NCBI GenBank assembly: GCA_017979445.1
Contig: CM030715.1
Span: forward strand, 34,593,756-34,657,755
DNA: 64,000 nt
Direction: 5' to 3'
Source of the DNA: Akebia trifoliata
Taxonomy: Eukaryota; Streptophyta; Magnoliopsida; Ranunculales; Lardizabalaceae
Below, one piece after another: positions 45,415 through 58,192 of the stretch (position 1 is the stretch's first letter; each line of letters starts with the position of its first letter). The position numbers and the translations under genes are program-made. The notes under the pieces were generated by a model, which ran no database searches, was not told the origin of the DNA, and saw nothing but the letters and a program-made list of their open reading frames with translations.

Positions 45415-48300
45415 ATATCACATTAAATCAAAATTGAACTACTTGTAGGCTTAGTGAATTAATAATGACCCATCAATCACAATCAAATATGATTTTATTG
45501 GATGAGATTTAACCATGGATAGGATCATTCGATTGTGATGATTTGTTAATTATTGAAAAAGGTGGCCCACCTGTTTGATGTACATTTAAAGTCTTCTAGA
45601 AACTTTTAACTATCGAAAATGAAATAGCAGTACAAAAGGTTTAGGTTTGTTCAAGTGTGATTGGTAACTCTTCTCACAATGGCAAAGTAGTAAAATCCAA
45701 TAGGAAAAGAGAGTAGAAGATGAATAGAAATCCCAGATGGGTTTATTGTGTATTTTCATGGGTTTGTCTGCTATGAGTTGGTCCAACTGGAATCACTTTT
45801 GATGGATTATGAGGAGATTATGTATCTCACATGTGACATTTTCCATAGATCTCATGTCTAATAAATAGAGACATATATTCCAATCTTCGATTGATTTTTG
45901 ATACATGTTAGAAATTATGCGAAGTGGTTCCAAAATCCACCTTTACCTGTTAAATACTAATATCTATTAATCTTGTTAGTCAAGCCAAAAAAATAAAAAG
46001 AAGGAAAATATGATTCATTTGTTATGTTTATTGTAGAGGATTAAAATTGTAATAGATCTAGACCATACACGTGTCTAGATCTTAATTAAGGGTAGCCCAG
46101 TGTTGATTATCTTCAAGGCAAGGTAAAGTTATATTTTTGCTCTGACGTCAGAGCAGGATCAATTTACACTTTGGCCTCCGAAGTATAAGGAAAAATCCTA
46201 AGAATCTAGTAATGTATAGAGAAATAATTCCAATTGGATAGAGTTTCTTTTGAATGATGGATTCTTTGTGACCTAATCTTGAGTTTGAAGGGATCGAAGA
46301 AGAATTCTTATTCTAAGAGAAACCCTAGAAGAGAGAGAGAGAGATTGCGAGCATAAGGATCACTTTTCTTCCCTCAGAGAAGCTAAGGAATTATCTTATC
46401 TTTTTCTTTTGAAACTAACTTTATAGTTGGAGGATTCTTGTTAAGTACCACACAGATGCCACTGGACTACAAAGGGAACAAAAAGCGTTCAACGTAGCTG
46501 CATAGGAGAATTGATAGAGATAATCCAGAATCACCTCTACATTTATTATTTGTATAATAATTTAGTACTATGTTGAATTAAAAAAAGAAAAAGAAAATGT
46601 TTATTGATTTATATAAGGTTTTGTATAAATCTCTTTAAAAATGAGTCGAAGAGAACCGTTAATGACAATGCGTGTCACTTCTCACAAGTTCGATTTGAAG
46701 CGCCCACTATTTTGGAATGGTTTTCAAAATTAAAATTTTAATTGAATCTTTTTATTTTAAAACATGCAAACTCTTCTATTAAAAATAATGAACATTTTAA
46801 AAACCATTTTGGTTCTACACATAACCTTTTATTTAATGGGTTGTTTCGTTGCATCTAACTAATTAAGATCAGAAATGGAGAGCCATCTTTCAATTTAATG
46901 GTTTTCAATTCAAAACATGGGTCACGATTCTCCCATAAAGCAATAGAGTAATGACTTGTGAATTCTCCTTATTATGATAGGCATAAGTATGGGAAATGAA
47001 ATTCTTATAAATAGATGGTTGTCCCCTCTCATAAGTAATTGAGTGATTCTCATCAATTTGACTAATTAGTAGAACTATCTTTATGATTGTAGATTGATGA
47101 TGGAGGCATCAAGAAGATAGTTTTGTTGATTGTTAAATTTACATTCACGATTCAAAGATTTGTAAATTTAGTTTTGTGAATTACTTTAAATAGTTTAATT
47201 TGATTGAAGCATGATGCCTAGGTCCTAGTAAGGTGGATTGGAAACCCATCACACTATGGTTGTGGGATGTTGTCTTCAATTATTTATAACTATTTTTATA
47301 AAATAATTTTAATAATTTATTCAATTATTATTTTATATTTTGATATTCCTTAGAGATTTATTTGTGCAGTTTGCGTACATTCGAGAAAAGCTTGAGATGG
47401 CTACCAATCAGTGGAGAGGAAGGGAACCAAGCCGATGGAGGGAACTAATGATGAGGAAAGTTGAAAAATCACTCAATCTTTCCTTCAAAATGCAAATCAA
47501 TGGATAGATTTTTCTCTTGACCCAAACCCATGGACCCCATCTAGTAATGAGAATTGGAAACTCTTTTAACTAAGGGAACATAAATGTGGGCCCACTAATT
47601 GTTTTGCCGATCAGATGGTCCAAACTTAACGTTTTACATGTCATCAATTGTATGATTGGTAGATTTTATCATACAAGTGTAGTGATCCTAAATTAAAAAG
47701 AAGCATGAAGAACCTAAAGAATGATTTACAAATACCCCCAAATTTTAGTGGATTGTTGACATAACACCCCTATGTTTCCAAACTGATGGCATGCCACATT
47801 ATGGTGGATTTTTACTATTTTTTTTTAAATTTATATAAAAGAGATTGAAGGATTGGTGGAAGATGAGGGCATTTAGTTCATTTTTTATTAATCTATTTTG
47901 TGAAGACCGAGGTCAAGGGGCATGTCATAAGTTTGAAGACAAAGGGTTATCTTAAGTATTCACTAAAATATGGAGGGGTATGTCGAAATCACCCGAACAG
48001 AAAATATAAGTAAGCCTAGGGTCAACCTTTCATCAACACCAATGGACCACTCAAACAGTCGCCTAGGAGCCACAATTTTCAAAGCACACAAATTGATGGA
48101 CGGCCATGATTAGATCATGTGAGTAATGAATTAACCTAAAACGGTCCAGAATTAACCATATTTAGTTCCTACCAAAAATAAAGTGATAAACATCTATATG
48201 GCGAAAATACCCCTAGGTATTATACCAAATTACTAATTGTCCAATATAACACAAGAAAGAGCAATCACCCCTAACGGTACCAAATACACACAAAAAATGT
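45415..48300. other. Gene-free part of duplication unit 1
   Basis: Diverged from 52550-56200. Only short frames. No known domain was found. Confidence 0.5.
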
Positions 48301-48341
48301 TCATCAAAGTAATAATTTTTTCTTCTTCTTAAAAATCTGAT

Positions 48342-49683
48342 TCAAAGAAGAGATTTAAGCGATCGAGCTTTAATGGGTTTTCGAACTCTCTTCTTATTAT
48401 CTTCACCTCCATTGCCGTCATCGTCGTCATCGTCATCATCGTCATTGTCAAGGTCAAGGTCAAGGTCAACATGAGAAGATGTGGTGGCTCGACCAGAAGA
48501 ATTAGCTTCCCTTTCTCCTGCTCTCTTCTTCCCCCACAATGGCCCAAACCCAGAATAGTAATAGAAATCGGAAGGATTTGCAAACTTAGACTCTCTACTA
48601 CCCCTATTTCGTCGACGAGATGAAGCCACGGCTTTTGTGTCGTCAGATTTCCGGCTAGATTGAGTGTAGTTGTAGTGGTAAGACCTCAGTTGTGTCAGAT
48701 GATGGTCACATAACGAATGCCCTTCCTTTGCCTCTCTCCTACATTTCCATCCTTTCCCATCTGTTTTATTACAAGTAACCAAACCTTCTTCTCTCTTCAA
48801 CCCATTCTTCTTCTCTTTATCAACATCGCTCAATAACGAGAATCTTCTCTCACTCTTATCTTCTTCTTCTTCATCTTCATCTTCATCTTCAACCTTCACC
48901 TCTTCTTGCCATTTTTCATTCATTGAAGAAACACTACTAAAAATGTAATTTTTTTCTTATTAAAAGTCACTAATATCTACTTAATTAAAAGTTAGAACTT
49001 ATAACTATTTCTTACTACTACTTCACTATCTTTCCTTTTATTTCAAGAGAAAGGAAAAAAAAAAAAAAAACCCTAATATTCTATAAAAGACTACAGATCT
49101 ACTTAAAGTTATAAACTTTAAAATCAAACAGACTAACCTTTCAACAGTATTAACTGATTCTCCCCCAACACGATTTCCCATATCGTTATTCTCTATCGCA
49201 ACCTGCATCATCAATCACCACAGCTGAAACGCAACTAAATACACTCGATGCAGACGATAATAGAGGAAAAAGAGAGAACCCCAGAAATTCTTTTGAAGAA
49301 AATAGTAGAAAGATTGATGAGATTTTGAGTTTCAGACGCTAACATCGATAACGAACAAACCCAAATAGAGAAACCCTAGACCCAGAAATGAAAAAAAAAA
49401 AAAAAAAAAAAACACTGAAGTGGACAAAAACTTGATAATTGGATTCTTGTGTGAAAAGGGTATCGATAGATCTGAGATTATAAGAAAGAGTTTGATCGAG
49501 TTCACTAACCTGGTATTCAACTGGGTAAGAGAAATCTGATTGGGGAGCGAAAGCCATCACGTCCCAAGGCGACCGGTTGAGCTCGCACACGTGTGTTTGT
49601 AAAGTCTCACGAGCACAAGGAGCGATTGAAACGTGTGAGAGTGAGAGAGAGGAGGAGATCCGAGCGTGTTTGCGGATCCTCAT
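48342..49683 (-). CDS. WRC-domain protein, tandem copy 1
   Basis: Three exons agree in phase: 49683-49510, 49202-49138 and 48936-48342, giving 277 residues. The N-terminus is MRIRKHARISSSL with a conserved ETLQTHVCELNRSPWDV block (about 29-45). Residues 135-159 carry a WRC zinc motif with spacing C-X9-C-X10-C-X2-H (Cys135, Cys145, Cys156, His159) around DGKGWKCRREAKEGHSLCDH. WRC domains occur in growth-regulating factors and related plant nuclear proteins and combine DNA binding with nuclear targeting. There is no QLQ domain, so it is a WRC-only protein, not a true GRF. An acidic run of Asp near the C-terminus and the basic tail KKRVRKPIKARSLKSLL follow. The MRIRK start is preferred because both copies share it. 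The exon-3 acceptor is a tandem TAGTAG. Function is unknown beyond likely nuclear regulation. Confidence 0.85.
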
Positions 49684-50864
49684 AGTAGAGAGAAGAGGAG
49701 AGAGGGAAGAGTTTACTTCTTCAGCTCCAAAGTTCGCAATTTGCAGATCTCGCACAAGTCGATAATGAGGGTTTCATAACTTCTGTTGCCTTCGGCCCCT
49801 CTCTCATCTTATATTCTATTTTAGAATATCGACTTGTGTAATTACCATTGTAACCTCACTAAGTTGCTAACAAAATGAATTTCACTGAAAAGCTTTTGAT
49901 TTGTTGGGCACCGCCCCTCTGTGTTTTGGCATCTTTGCGATAAGCCCAGTGTGTTTTAAAACTGAGGATATGCCCCTTGACTATGGTCCTCTATAAGATT
50001 CTAATAGAATGACTAAAACACCCTCATCTCCAATGTCTCTTGATTAAACCCAATTTTTTTTTTCCGAAAAATTCTCCAACCTTGAATTTTTGGTGACAAA
50101 ATCATCAATTGGTCTCTATACAGTTTGATTAATTACTCAATTTTCTCTATTTTTTTTATTTATAATTATTGTGAAGAAAATAAATAAATCTTACATGTAA
50201 AGCTAAAAATAAAAGATGGAAGAAAACAGAATTTTTGGAAGAAAAGCATCAAGTATTTAAAGAAAAGTGGATTCTTAAATACATCAAATCCATCCTAAAG
50301 CTTAAATAGGTACAATGGATTTTTTAGAGAAATGAGTCAAGTTTTTTTTTGACCAATGAGGTTGAATATGTGATGTGTGGTCAGTTATTATAATTCTCTT
50401 AGGAAACCGACTTTGAAGCGGGCAGTCGCTTCAAAATTTCGATAGAACCCTCTTCATAATATGACATGTGAGATTTTTATTTTTTTTATTTTAATATAAA
50501 ATAATTTTTCATATTTCATTAATATTTTGAATACTTCCTTGGAGACACTAAGGGGCATAATTTTCGATAGAACCCTCTCCACTTCAAAGGTTTTTCTTTC
50601 TCTCAATGTCATGAGCAGAAGTTTGAAAACATAAGGGGCATATTAACTATTCTCCAAATCAGGAAGGGGTATGTCACCAACTTGAAAACGTTGAGTTGTA
50701 TGCAAATATTCAGTAAATCGTGTAACGATGTGTTTAAATCATCCAAAAGTAACTTTGTCCAAAATCACATCATTTCTTAGGAAAATTCTAGTTTCAAAAG
50801 AACAGTTGAGATGAAAAATATGTTTTCTAGTGATATCACTAGTGACTAATCATTAGAAGTTGGT

Positions 50865-51095
50865 ACCATGGTTTTAAAACTCATTTTGATGTCTCATCTC
50901 GTTTGTGAGTGAGACCGAATTGTCTTGGAAAAGTTTTTCAATATGTTTGAGATGTCTCGTTCAACAATAAGAAAAATGAGCATGAATTTTAAATCTCGTC
51001 CAATATATTGACTTGTCTGTCCATCTCATTGTTGGGCGATACCTACACGACTTAGGCGATACATCTCAATCTCAGGCGAGTTTTGAAACCATGGT
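50865..51095. mobile_element. MITE with ACCATGGTTTTAAAACTC ends
   Basis: ACCATGGTTTTAAAACTCAT and GAGTTTTGAAACCATGGT are inverted ends. The interior has repeated GATGTCTCGTTC / CATCTCATTGTTGGG words. A second copy is at 41209-41428. Confidence 0.65.
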
Positions 51096-51771
51096 TTCTA
51101 CCCATTTCTTGGAATCAATTTCACACCTCAACAAGAAAAGTCCTATTTCATAACAGTCAAAAATATAATAAAACAGTTAATATGAGGTTATTTTAGACAT
51201 TTCATCTTCCTTAGAGAATAATCGAAAAATACGAGGGCTGGTGACCTAGAAGAAAAATGTAATTTACAACAAGGCCGGACTAGGGAAGATGGAAACATTG
51301 GCCACAACGTCTTTGCTGTCGTACACGTGGCAAAGATGCAATCTATTTGGTTGTCCCACTTTTTGTTGACCATATTGCCTTTGCAACTTTTCCCTTTTTA
51401 TTTTTTCTTTTTAAAAGTCATTTCCCATATTTGCATAATTGTCATTTCCTACAAAGTAAATGTAGAATTAGAAAGCTAAATCTTGTGATTAAAAAAAATT
51501 AAAAAATTTACATGGACCAGCTTTATTCTCCATTTTTCAACAACTAGATTCAAGTATTTTACTTATATAAATATTTGGTCTTATCTTGATGATGATATGA
51601 TAATTCATATGGGCCCAACGACCGTTAATAAGATTTGAAATCTTATTAAGTTAGTAACACTAGTCTGATTCTAATTATAGTAGGAAAACACTTTCCGACT
51701 TAAGTAAGATTTTTAAATTTTATTAAGGGTGATTTTACTTAAGAGGGCTGATTTTGTAAGTCAATCTCATA

Positions 51772-51935
51772 GGGTAACTCAAAAATTCATTGACGTGGCA
51801 AGTGCAATAATCGTAGTTTTTCGCTTGAGATACACAACTGCACATGTTTTATGGGGACATGCAGTTATGTATCCTGAGAAAAAAAAAATCCACGGTTCTT
51901 GCAAGGTACACGTCAATTGAGTTTTTGAGTTATCT
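51772..51935. mobile_element. Palindromic MITE (GGTAACTCAAAAATTC)
   Basis: GGTAACTCAAAAATTCATTG pairs with CAATTGAGTTTTTGAGTTAT, and the inner stem ATACACAACTGCACATG pairs with CATGCAGTTATGTAT. Nearly the whole 164 bp folds back. Confidence 0.65.
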
Positions 51936-52991
51936 TATCAAGGTTGTTAAGTAACAAACTTCATAACGAGTTGTGATATTCTAACTCGAAATTTTTTCAT
52001 TTAGTTTGTACTTGGTCGGTTAATGTGGCTAGTGCATATAACCATAGATCTTTCTCTTTGACATATTAAAGCAAAAAAATCTACAGTTTTGTGCACTTGC
52101 CACGTCAACCGAGTACAGATCGAGTGAAGATTTTTGAGTTAGGATATCAGTAGTCCTTTATAAAATGTAACGTTGACTGAAAAACATAACGGAATTAGAA
52201 TTGTCTGACACCACTCTTATCTCACACGGACAACAATGTAGATCACTTTTTACAATAAGAACCTTACTACAACAATTAAATTACTAAAAACTAGCAAACT
52301 TTTAAAAAGAACCTTTTAGATGTGCACGCCACTTAAGATCTAGCAAGTAACAATGTCATAAAAGTAATGAATTCACTTGAAATGCATGTTTTGAGAATTA
52401 AAACGAACAATGTACGGAAATTGAAATTTGGACATAAGTTGTGCACATTTTGAAAGAAAATCTTATTTATTATTATTATTATTTTTAATTGGAGTGTAAT
52501 GATTAAAAGTTGGGGTCCCAATAGAAGCTCCCTATATCAAAGTTATCTAATATTAGGTCAATTTTGAATTAATAAGACATACCAATAAAGATCAAATATG
52601 GTTTTAGTGGGTGGGATTTATTCAGCATAGAATAATTTGATCGTGATGTTATGGAAATTATTGGAAAAGGTGGCCCACCTGTTTGATGGACTATGAGAAG
52701 ATTAGATCCCATATGTGACATTTTCCATGGATCTCAGGTCTAAGAAATGGATACATATATTCCCATCTTTGACTGATTTTTTAGATAAATAGAAATTATG
52801 AAACTGAAAAAACTGATTTATTCGAAAGTGTCCGTTTGCTAAATTGATTAAACTATGTGAATGTTTACGATACGTCCGATTCTAAAAACCCAATTTCACC
52901 TACTAATTACTAATTATTAATCTTGTTTATCTAACCCAAAGAAAGAAAGAAAAAAAGAAGAAAAATAAAAATAATGATTCATTTCTTATGT

Positions 52992-53120
52992 TAAATAAAT
53001 AGAGCTACTATTCCTGCACCAACTTTTACTAATGGCACACCAATTGTTATATAAATTACTAAGAGTTGCACATTAGTTGGTGTGGCAATAGTTAAAGTTG
53101 GAGTGCCAATAGCATCTCTC
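52992..53120. mobile_element. MITE with AGAGCTACTATTCCTGCACC ends
   Basis: AGAGCTACTATTCCTGCACC and CAACTTTTACTAATGGCAC on the left mirror AAAGTTGGAGTGCCAATAGC and ATCTCTCC on the right. It is a 129-bp member of the same family as the elements at 31650 and 59659. Confidence 0.65.
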
Positions 53121-53604
53121 CATAATTAAAAAAAAAAAAAAAAGAGAGAGAATGTTTATTGGGTGAATTACTATTTCGTGAGCTGAAAATGAATTATTTA
53201 CGATTTTGGTGCACTGTTCATTTTAATGAGCAAAATGTGAACAATTACGTTTTCATTAAAAAAAAATTCGGAACGAAGTGGCTATTTCACAGGTTTAAAT
53301 TGATAATTTCGCAAGTTTAAAGTGAAATTATTACTTCAAACCCATGAAATAGTCACTTAAAAAACCTTTGAATTTGTTATCGTTCAGTTTTGATAATTAA
53401 AATGAATAGTGAGCCGGAATTGTAAATTTGTCAAAAGTTGATCACTTTTTTCGTAAATATCTCTAAGATTTTGTATAAATCCCTTTATATATGAGTCGAA
53501 GAGAACCATGAATGAGAATGTATGTCACTTCTCACTAGATCAATTTGAAACCCACTTTTGTCATGGGTTGTTAGCTTTAATTAGATTAATGATAAACTAA
53601 CTTG

Positions 53605-53722
53605 CAAAAAACCACTTGCTTGACGTGTCTTGTGCACAGAACCATAGATCTTTTTTCTTGTATATCCCGAGGAAAAAAATCTATCTTTCTATGCACATGC
53701 CATGTCAAGCGAGTGACTTTTT
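53605..53722. mobile_element. Palindromic MITE (ACCACTTGCTTGACGTG)
   Basis: CACTTGCTTGACGTGTCTTG pairs with GCCATGTCAAGCGAGTG across a loop with ACCATAGATC and GATCTAT-like words. A shorter relative is at 52023-52120 (GGTTAATGTGGCTAGTGCA with inverse). Confidence 0.55.
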
Positions 53723-53924
53723 TCGAGTCAACTTATCAAGACTCCTTTAATTATCCTATAATAATTTTTATTAAATTATTTTAAGGTTTTGATTTTACAA
53801 ACCCATGGACCTATCTTGTAATGAGAGGGGAACCTAACAAGACAAGATCAAGCATTTGGATTAAAGATAACTGTTTATCCTTATTACCATTACAAAGAGA
53901 AATAAAGTTAGAACCGTGATAATA

Positions 53925-54095
53925 TGACGCTCCCTTTTGACAAACGCCTCCCTATGCCCTCATCACAAAGCCGTAGACCAAATGCCTTGGGATACATAAG
54001 GAAAATATTTATGATTCTACGTATCCCAAGGTAAATGATCTACGATTTTGTGATTATGGCGTTTGTCACAAGGGGCATGATGTCATCACGACTCA
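53925..54095. mobile_element. Palindromic MITE (TGACAAACGCC)
   Basis: GATAATATGACGCTCCCTTT and TGACAAACGCC pair with GGCGTTTGTCACAAGGGGCA further right. An inner stem CCTTGGGATACATAAG pairs with CTACGTATCCCAAGG. Confidence 0.55.
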
Positions 54096-54313
54096 TAAAG
54101 TTAAGGTGTACAGTACAGGTGCCCTCAGGCAGGTTTAGTATTTGAGTTGGAAGACATAAATGTGGCCACTGCTTGTCGAGCAAATGGTCCAAGAATATGT
54201 TTTCCACATCAATTGTTTGATTGGTAGATTTTATGTTCGAAAAAATGTACTGACTTCATTGGACACTGAGTTCAACACTATGCTGATGTGGCACTGCATA
54301 AAGAACATAAGAA

Positions 54314-54918
54314 TAGGGGGTGTCAATCGGTCGGTTCTGAAGAAAATTAAAATCATAACCGTTATATTTTTTCGATTTCAGTTCTAAAATAAGTGAAATC
54401 AAAATCATGATCACCAAGAATTATGGGTACCTGTCAATTCCAATTCTCAAGAGTCAAATAGGAATTTTTTTTTCAAAATCATCATAAATAAATAAATAAA
54501 ATTCTTCTTAAGAATAACATCTTATCAACAAAATATCAATTTAATAATAATTTATTTCACTAAAAATATTATTTTAATTTTCAAAAATTAAAATCCATCT
54601 AGTTTAGATAATAAACTTAATTTAAGAAGAGATGACTCATTTTAAGCTCCAATATTTTAGTTTATATGAAAAATTGAAGAACTTTATATAATATAAGTTA
54701 ATTTTAAAATATAGAAAATTTGAAAATCATGTATAATGTAAAAATAAAATGACAAAATAAATCGGTTTCGCATCAGATAGAACCTAATGGTTCCAATCCT
54801 ATCGATTCGATTCCATGTTAGATCCGACTCTAATTAGTTCCAATAAAAAGGGAATCAGAATCGGGATTTTCGATTTTGATTCCAATTCTAGGTAAATGGA
54901 TAGTGATTGACACCCCTA
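54314..54918. mobile_element. hAT-like element with TAGGGGGTGTCAAT ends, copy 3
   Basis: Inverted ends TAGGGGGTGTCAATCGGT and GATTGACACCCCTA enclose 605 bp with GGTTCC/GGAACC-style subterminal words. The flanks CATAAGAA and CATAATGG share only five of eight bases, so the duplication is weak. It lies in the second unit of the large tandem duplication. Confidence 0.6.
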
Positions 54919-55857
54919 CATAATGGTAAAGAATCTAAATTAAAAGAGAAACATTTTCCTTACTTACTTAATAAGATTTTAAGTTTAATCAAGGTTGTTT
55001 TGCTCAAATGGATTCGCACATTAGCAATTCAAGATCACAACCCTTTAAATTTTATAAAAAAAACCTTAGATTCAAATTTTTTTGGGCTTGATCCGAGGTT
55101 TTGAAAATTGACGGCTAACGAACTTCCACCAAAATTATAAAATTTAAAATTAAAATTCAAGGGTGAAAAATAACTTTTTATTTTAAAATTTTAAAATTTA
55201 TAAAATTTTATTCTCTACAACTTGAAGCATTGGATCATGTGTTTTGGATGTCACAAGATGCGCCAAAGGACCCTTGGTAACAGTGAAATCCTTACTAACT
55301 TTGTAAGGCTTGTCAGACTCAAATTAAAAAGGGAAGTAATCCTAAATTAAAACCAAGCGTAGAGAACCTATGGGGTGATTTACACATACCCCCACGTGTT
55401 GGTGAGTAGTTGAGATACACCCCCGTTGTTAACTCAATCTACTCTTATTACCTAATAAAATGACCTAAATAACCTCATCTTCAACTCATTGTTTTCAACT
55501 TCGCTTCACCCTATCTGAAGGTTGGAGATGAGAGCAATTTTTATTGTTTATATTTTCATAAAATTGGTGGGAGGAAAATGAAAGGGGCGACAAGATGAAA
55601 GTGAGGGTATTTAAGTCATTTTACTAATCTATGTAGAGAAAATAGAGGTCAAGGGGCATGTCATGGTAACTTAAATATTCACCAAAAATGGAAGGGTATT
55701 TCTAAAATCACCCCGAACTTAAGATATGGATAAAAGGTCAACCTTGTATCAACACCAAAGGACCACTAGTACACCCACAACATCAAAACCCAAATTTTTA
55801 ACCCTACAAATATCGAAAGATGACCATGATTAGATCATTAAAAACTCATTCTTTTAA

Positions 55858-56054
55858 AGATCTACTATTGGCACCCCATAAAATCTCTCTCTCTCTCTCT
55901 TGAAGTTGTTTGAATATGTTATAAAGCTTTGTAATGTTATAAAGCTTTCCCAGTAATATTTGAATCTTGTGTTTAATTTTTAATTAGGGTGTGTTAAATA
56001 AATCAAGTAGTTGAGGTGTAATAAGTAAACGTTGGGGTGCCAATAGCAGTTCCC
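55858..56054. mobile_element. MITE with AGATCTACTATTGGCACCCC ends
   Basis: The left end is AGATCTACTATTGGCACCCC and the right end is GGGGTGCCAATAGCAGTTCCC. TTCTTTTA-like flanks repeat on both sides. It is absent from the matching place in duplication unit 1. The interior has a (CT)n run. Confidence 0.65.
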
Positions 56055-56274
56055 TTCTTTAAAGATTCTAAAATTCACCGCAGTGTAGCCACAAAAAAAA
56101 AAAAAAAAACATTGAAATGCCGAAAACACCTCTAAGTATTATACTAAATTACTAACTGTCCAATATAACATAAGAAGGAAAAAACAGCCCAAAATGTGCC
56201 TAATACAACAACAACAACAACAAAAAGATTCATCAAAGTAATACTTTTTTTGTTTTTCTTCTTAAAAGGCTAAT

Positions 56275-57578
56275 TCAAAGAAGAGATTTAAGCGATCGAG
56301 CTTTAATGGGCTTTCGAACTCTCTTCTTACTATCTTCACCCCCATTGTCGTCGTTGTCGTCATCATCATCATCGTCATGGTCAATGTCGAGGTCAACATG
56401 AAAAGCTGCAGTGGCTCGACCAGAAGAATTAGCTTCCCTTTCTCCTGCTCTCTTCTTCCCCCACAATGGCCCAAACCCAGAATAATAATAGAAATCCGAA
56501 GGATTCGACAACTTAGACTCTCTACTGCCTCTATTTCGTCGACGAGAAGCAGCCACGGCTTTCGTGTCGTCAGATTTCCGGCTAGATTGAGTGTAGTTGT
56601 AGTGGTAAGATCTCAGCTGCGTCAGATGATGGTCACATAACGAATGCCCTTCCTTCGCCTCTCTCCTACACTTCCATCCTTTCCCATCAGTTTTATTACA
56701 AGTAATCAAATCTTCTTCTCTCTTCAACCCATTCTTCTTCTCTTTATCAACATCGCTCAATAACGAGAATCTCCTCTCACTCTCATCTTCTTCATCATCT
56801 TCAACTTCAACCTTCACCTCTTCTTGCCATTTCTCATTCAATGAAGAAACACTACCAAAAATGTAATTTTTTTCTTATTAAAGGTCATTAATATCTACTT
56901 AATTAAAAGTTAGAACTTAAAACTATCTCTTAATACTAGTTCACTATCTTTCCTTCTATTTCAAGAGAAAAAAAACCCTAATATTCGATAAAAGACTGAA
57001 GATCTATTTAAAGTTATAAACTTTAAAATCAAACAGACTAACCTTTCAACAGCATTAACTGATTCTCCCCCAAGACGATTTCCCATGTCGTTATTCTCTA
57101 TCGCAACCTGCATCATCAATCACCACAGCTGAAACGCAACTAAATACACTCGATGCAGATGATAATAGAGGAAAAAGAGAGAACCCCAGTAGTTATTTTG
57201 AAGAAAATAATAGAAGATTGATGAGATTTTTAGTTTGATACCCTAACAGAAACAAAGAACAAACCCAAATACAGAAACCCTAGACCCAGAAATGAAAAGA
57301 ACTGAAGCGGACAAAAACTTGATAATTGGATTCTTGTGTGAGAAGGGTATTGTTAGATCTGAGTTTATAAGAGAAAAGATGAGAGTTTGATCGAGTTCAC
57401 TGACCTGGTATTCAACTGGGTAAGAGAAATCTGATTGGGGAGCGAAAGCCATCACGTCCCAGGGCGACCGGTTGAGCTCGCACACGTGTGTTTGTAAAGT
57501 CTCACGAGCGCAAGGAGCGATTGAAGCGTGTGAGAGTGAGAGAGAGGAGGAGATCCGAGCGTGTTTGCGGATCCTCAT
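56275..57578 (-). CDS. WRC-domain protein, tandem copy 2
   Basis: Three exons agree in phase: 57578-57405, 57107-57043 and 56851-56275, giving 271 residues. Exon 1 encodes a protein nearly identical to copy 1 (HASIAP for HVSIAP). The WRC cysteines and histidine are kept (Cys131, Cys141, Cys152, His155). The acidic segments are shorter. The exon-3 acceptor has lost the first AG of the TAGTAG pair seen in copy 1 (here GGTAG), and the Met that opens exon 3 in copy 1 is Leu here, so the true start must be in exon 1. It lies about 7.9 kb from copy 1 in the same orientation, within a tandem segmental duplication. All reading frames are intact, so both copies may be active. Confidence 0.85.
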
Positions 57579-58088
57579 AGTAGAGAGAAGAGGAGAGAAG
57601 GAAGAGTTTACTTCTTCAGCTCCAAAGTTCACAATTTGCAGATCTTGCACAACTCGATGACGAGGGTTTCATAACTTCTGTTGCCTTCGGCCCCTCCCGT
57701 TTTATATTCTATTTTTTTAGAATATCGACTAGTGTAATTACCATTGTACCCCTCTAGGTTGCTAACAAAATGAATTACACTAAAAAGCTTCTGATTTGTA
57801 AGCTAAGCGTTGGGTAATTTAGGCATTGGCCCCTCTGTGTTTTGGCGTCTTTGTGACATAATCCCTGTGCGTTTTCAAACTTTGGATATGCCCCTTGACC
57901 GTAGTCTTCTATAAAGTCTAAATAGAATGACCAAAATACCCTCATCTCCGAACTCTCTTGATAAAACCACTTTTTTTTTTCAGCAAAAATTCCTCGACCA
58001 CGAACTTTAGTGACGTCCTGCAAATTTGATTATTTTACTCAATTTTCTCTATTGCTTTGTTTTGTAAATTAATGTGAAGCAAATAAAT

Positions 58089-58192
58089 AAAGAGAGTTGC
58101 TATTGCCACACCATTTGCTTCCAATTCTTTGGTGATTTATATAGGAATTAGTGTGGTATTAGTAAAAATTGCTGTGACAATAGTGGATCTCT
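58089..58192. mobile_element. MITE with AGAGAGTTGCTATTGCCACA ends
   Basis: Short inverted ends AGAGAGTTGCTATTG and AATAGTGGATCTCT enclose about 104 bp. AAATAAAT flanks both sides (58081-58088 and 58193-58200). This insert is present only in the second unit of the WRC duplication. Confidence 0.7.

Larger units (their letters stand above)
42840..51385. repeat. Tandem segmental duplication, unit 1 (carries WRC copy 1)
   Basis: Collinear landmarks shared with unit 2 are AACCTTTTAGATGTGCACGC, AAGGTGGCCCACCTGTTTGA, AGTCGAAGAGAACC, TTTGATTGGTAGATTTTAT-like words, the whole WRC gene, and CGTACACGTGGCAAAGATGC near the end. Unit 1 is longer mainly because of the solo LTR. Intergenic parts are much more diverged than the exons. 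Confidence 0.75.

Noticed and set aside
48329..48583. Leu/Thr/Met-rich frame over WRC copy 1 (and 56262-56474 over copy 2)
   Set aside because: Both are alternate-frame readings of the Asp-codon run in the real WRC exon.
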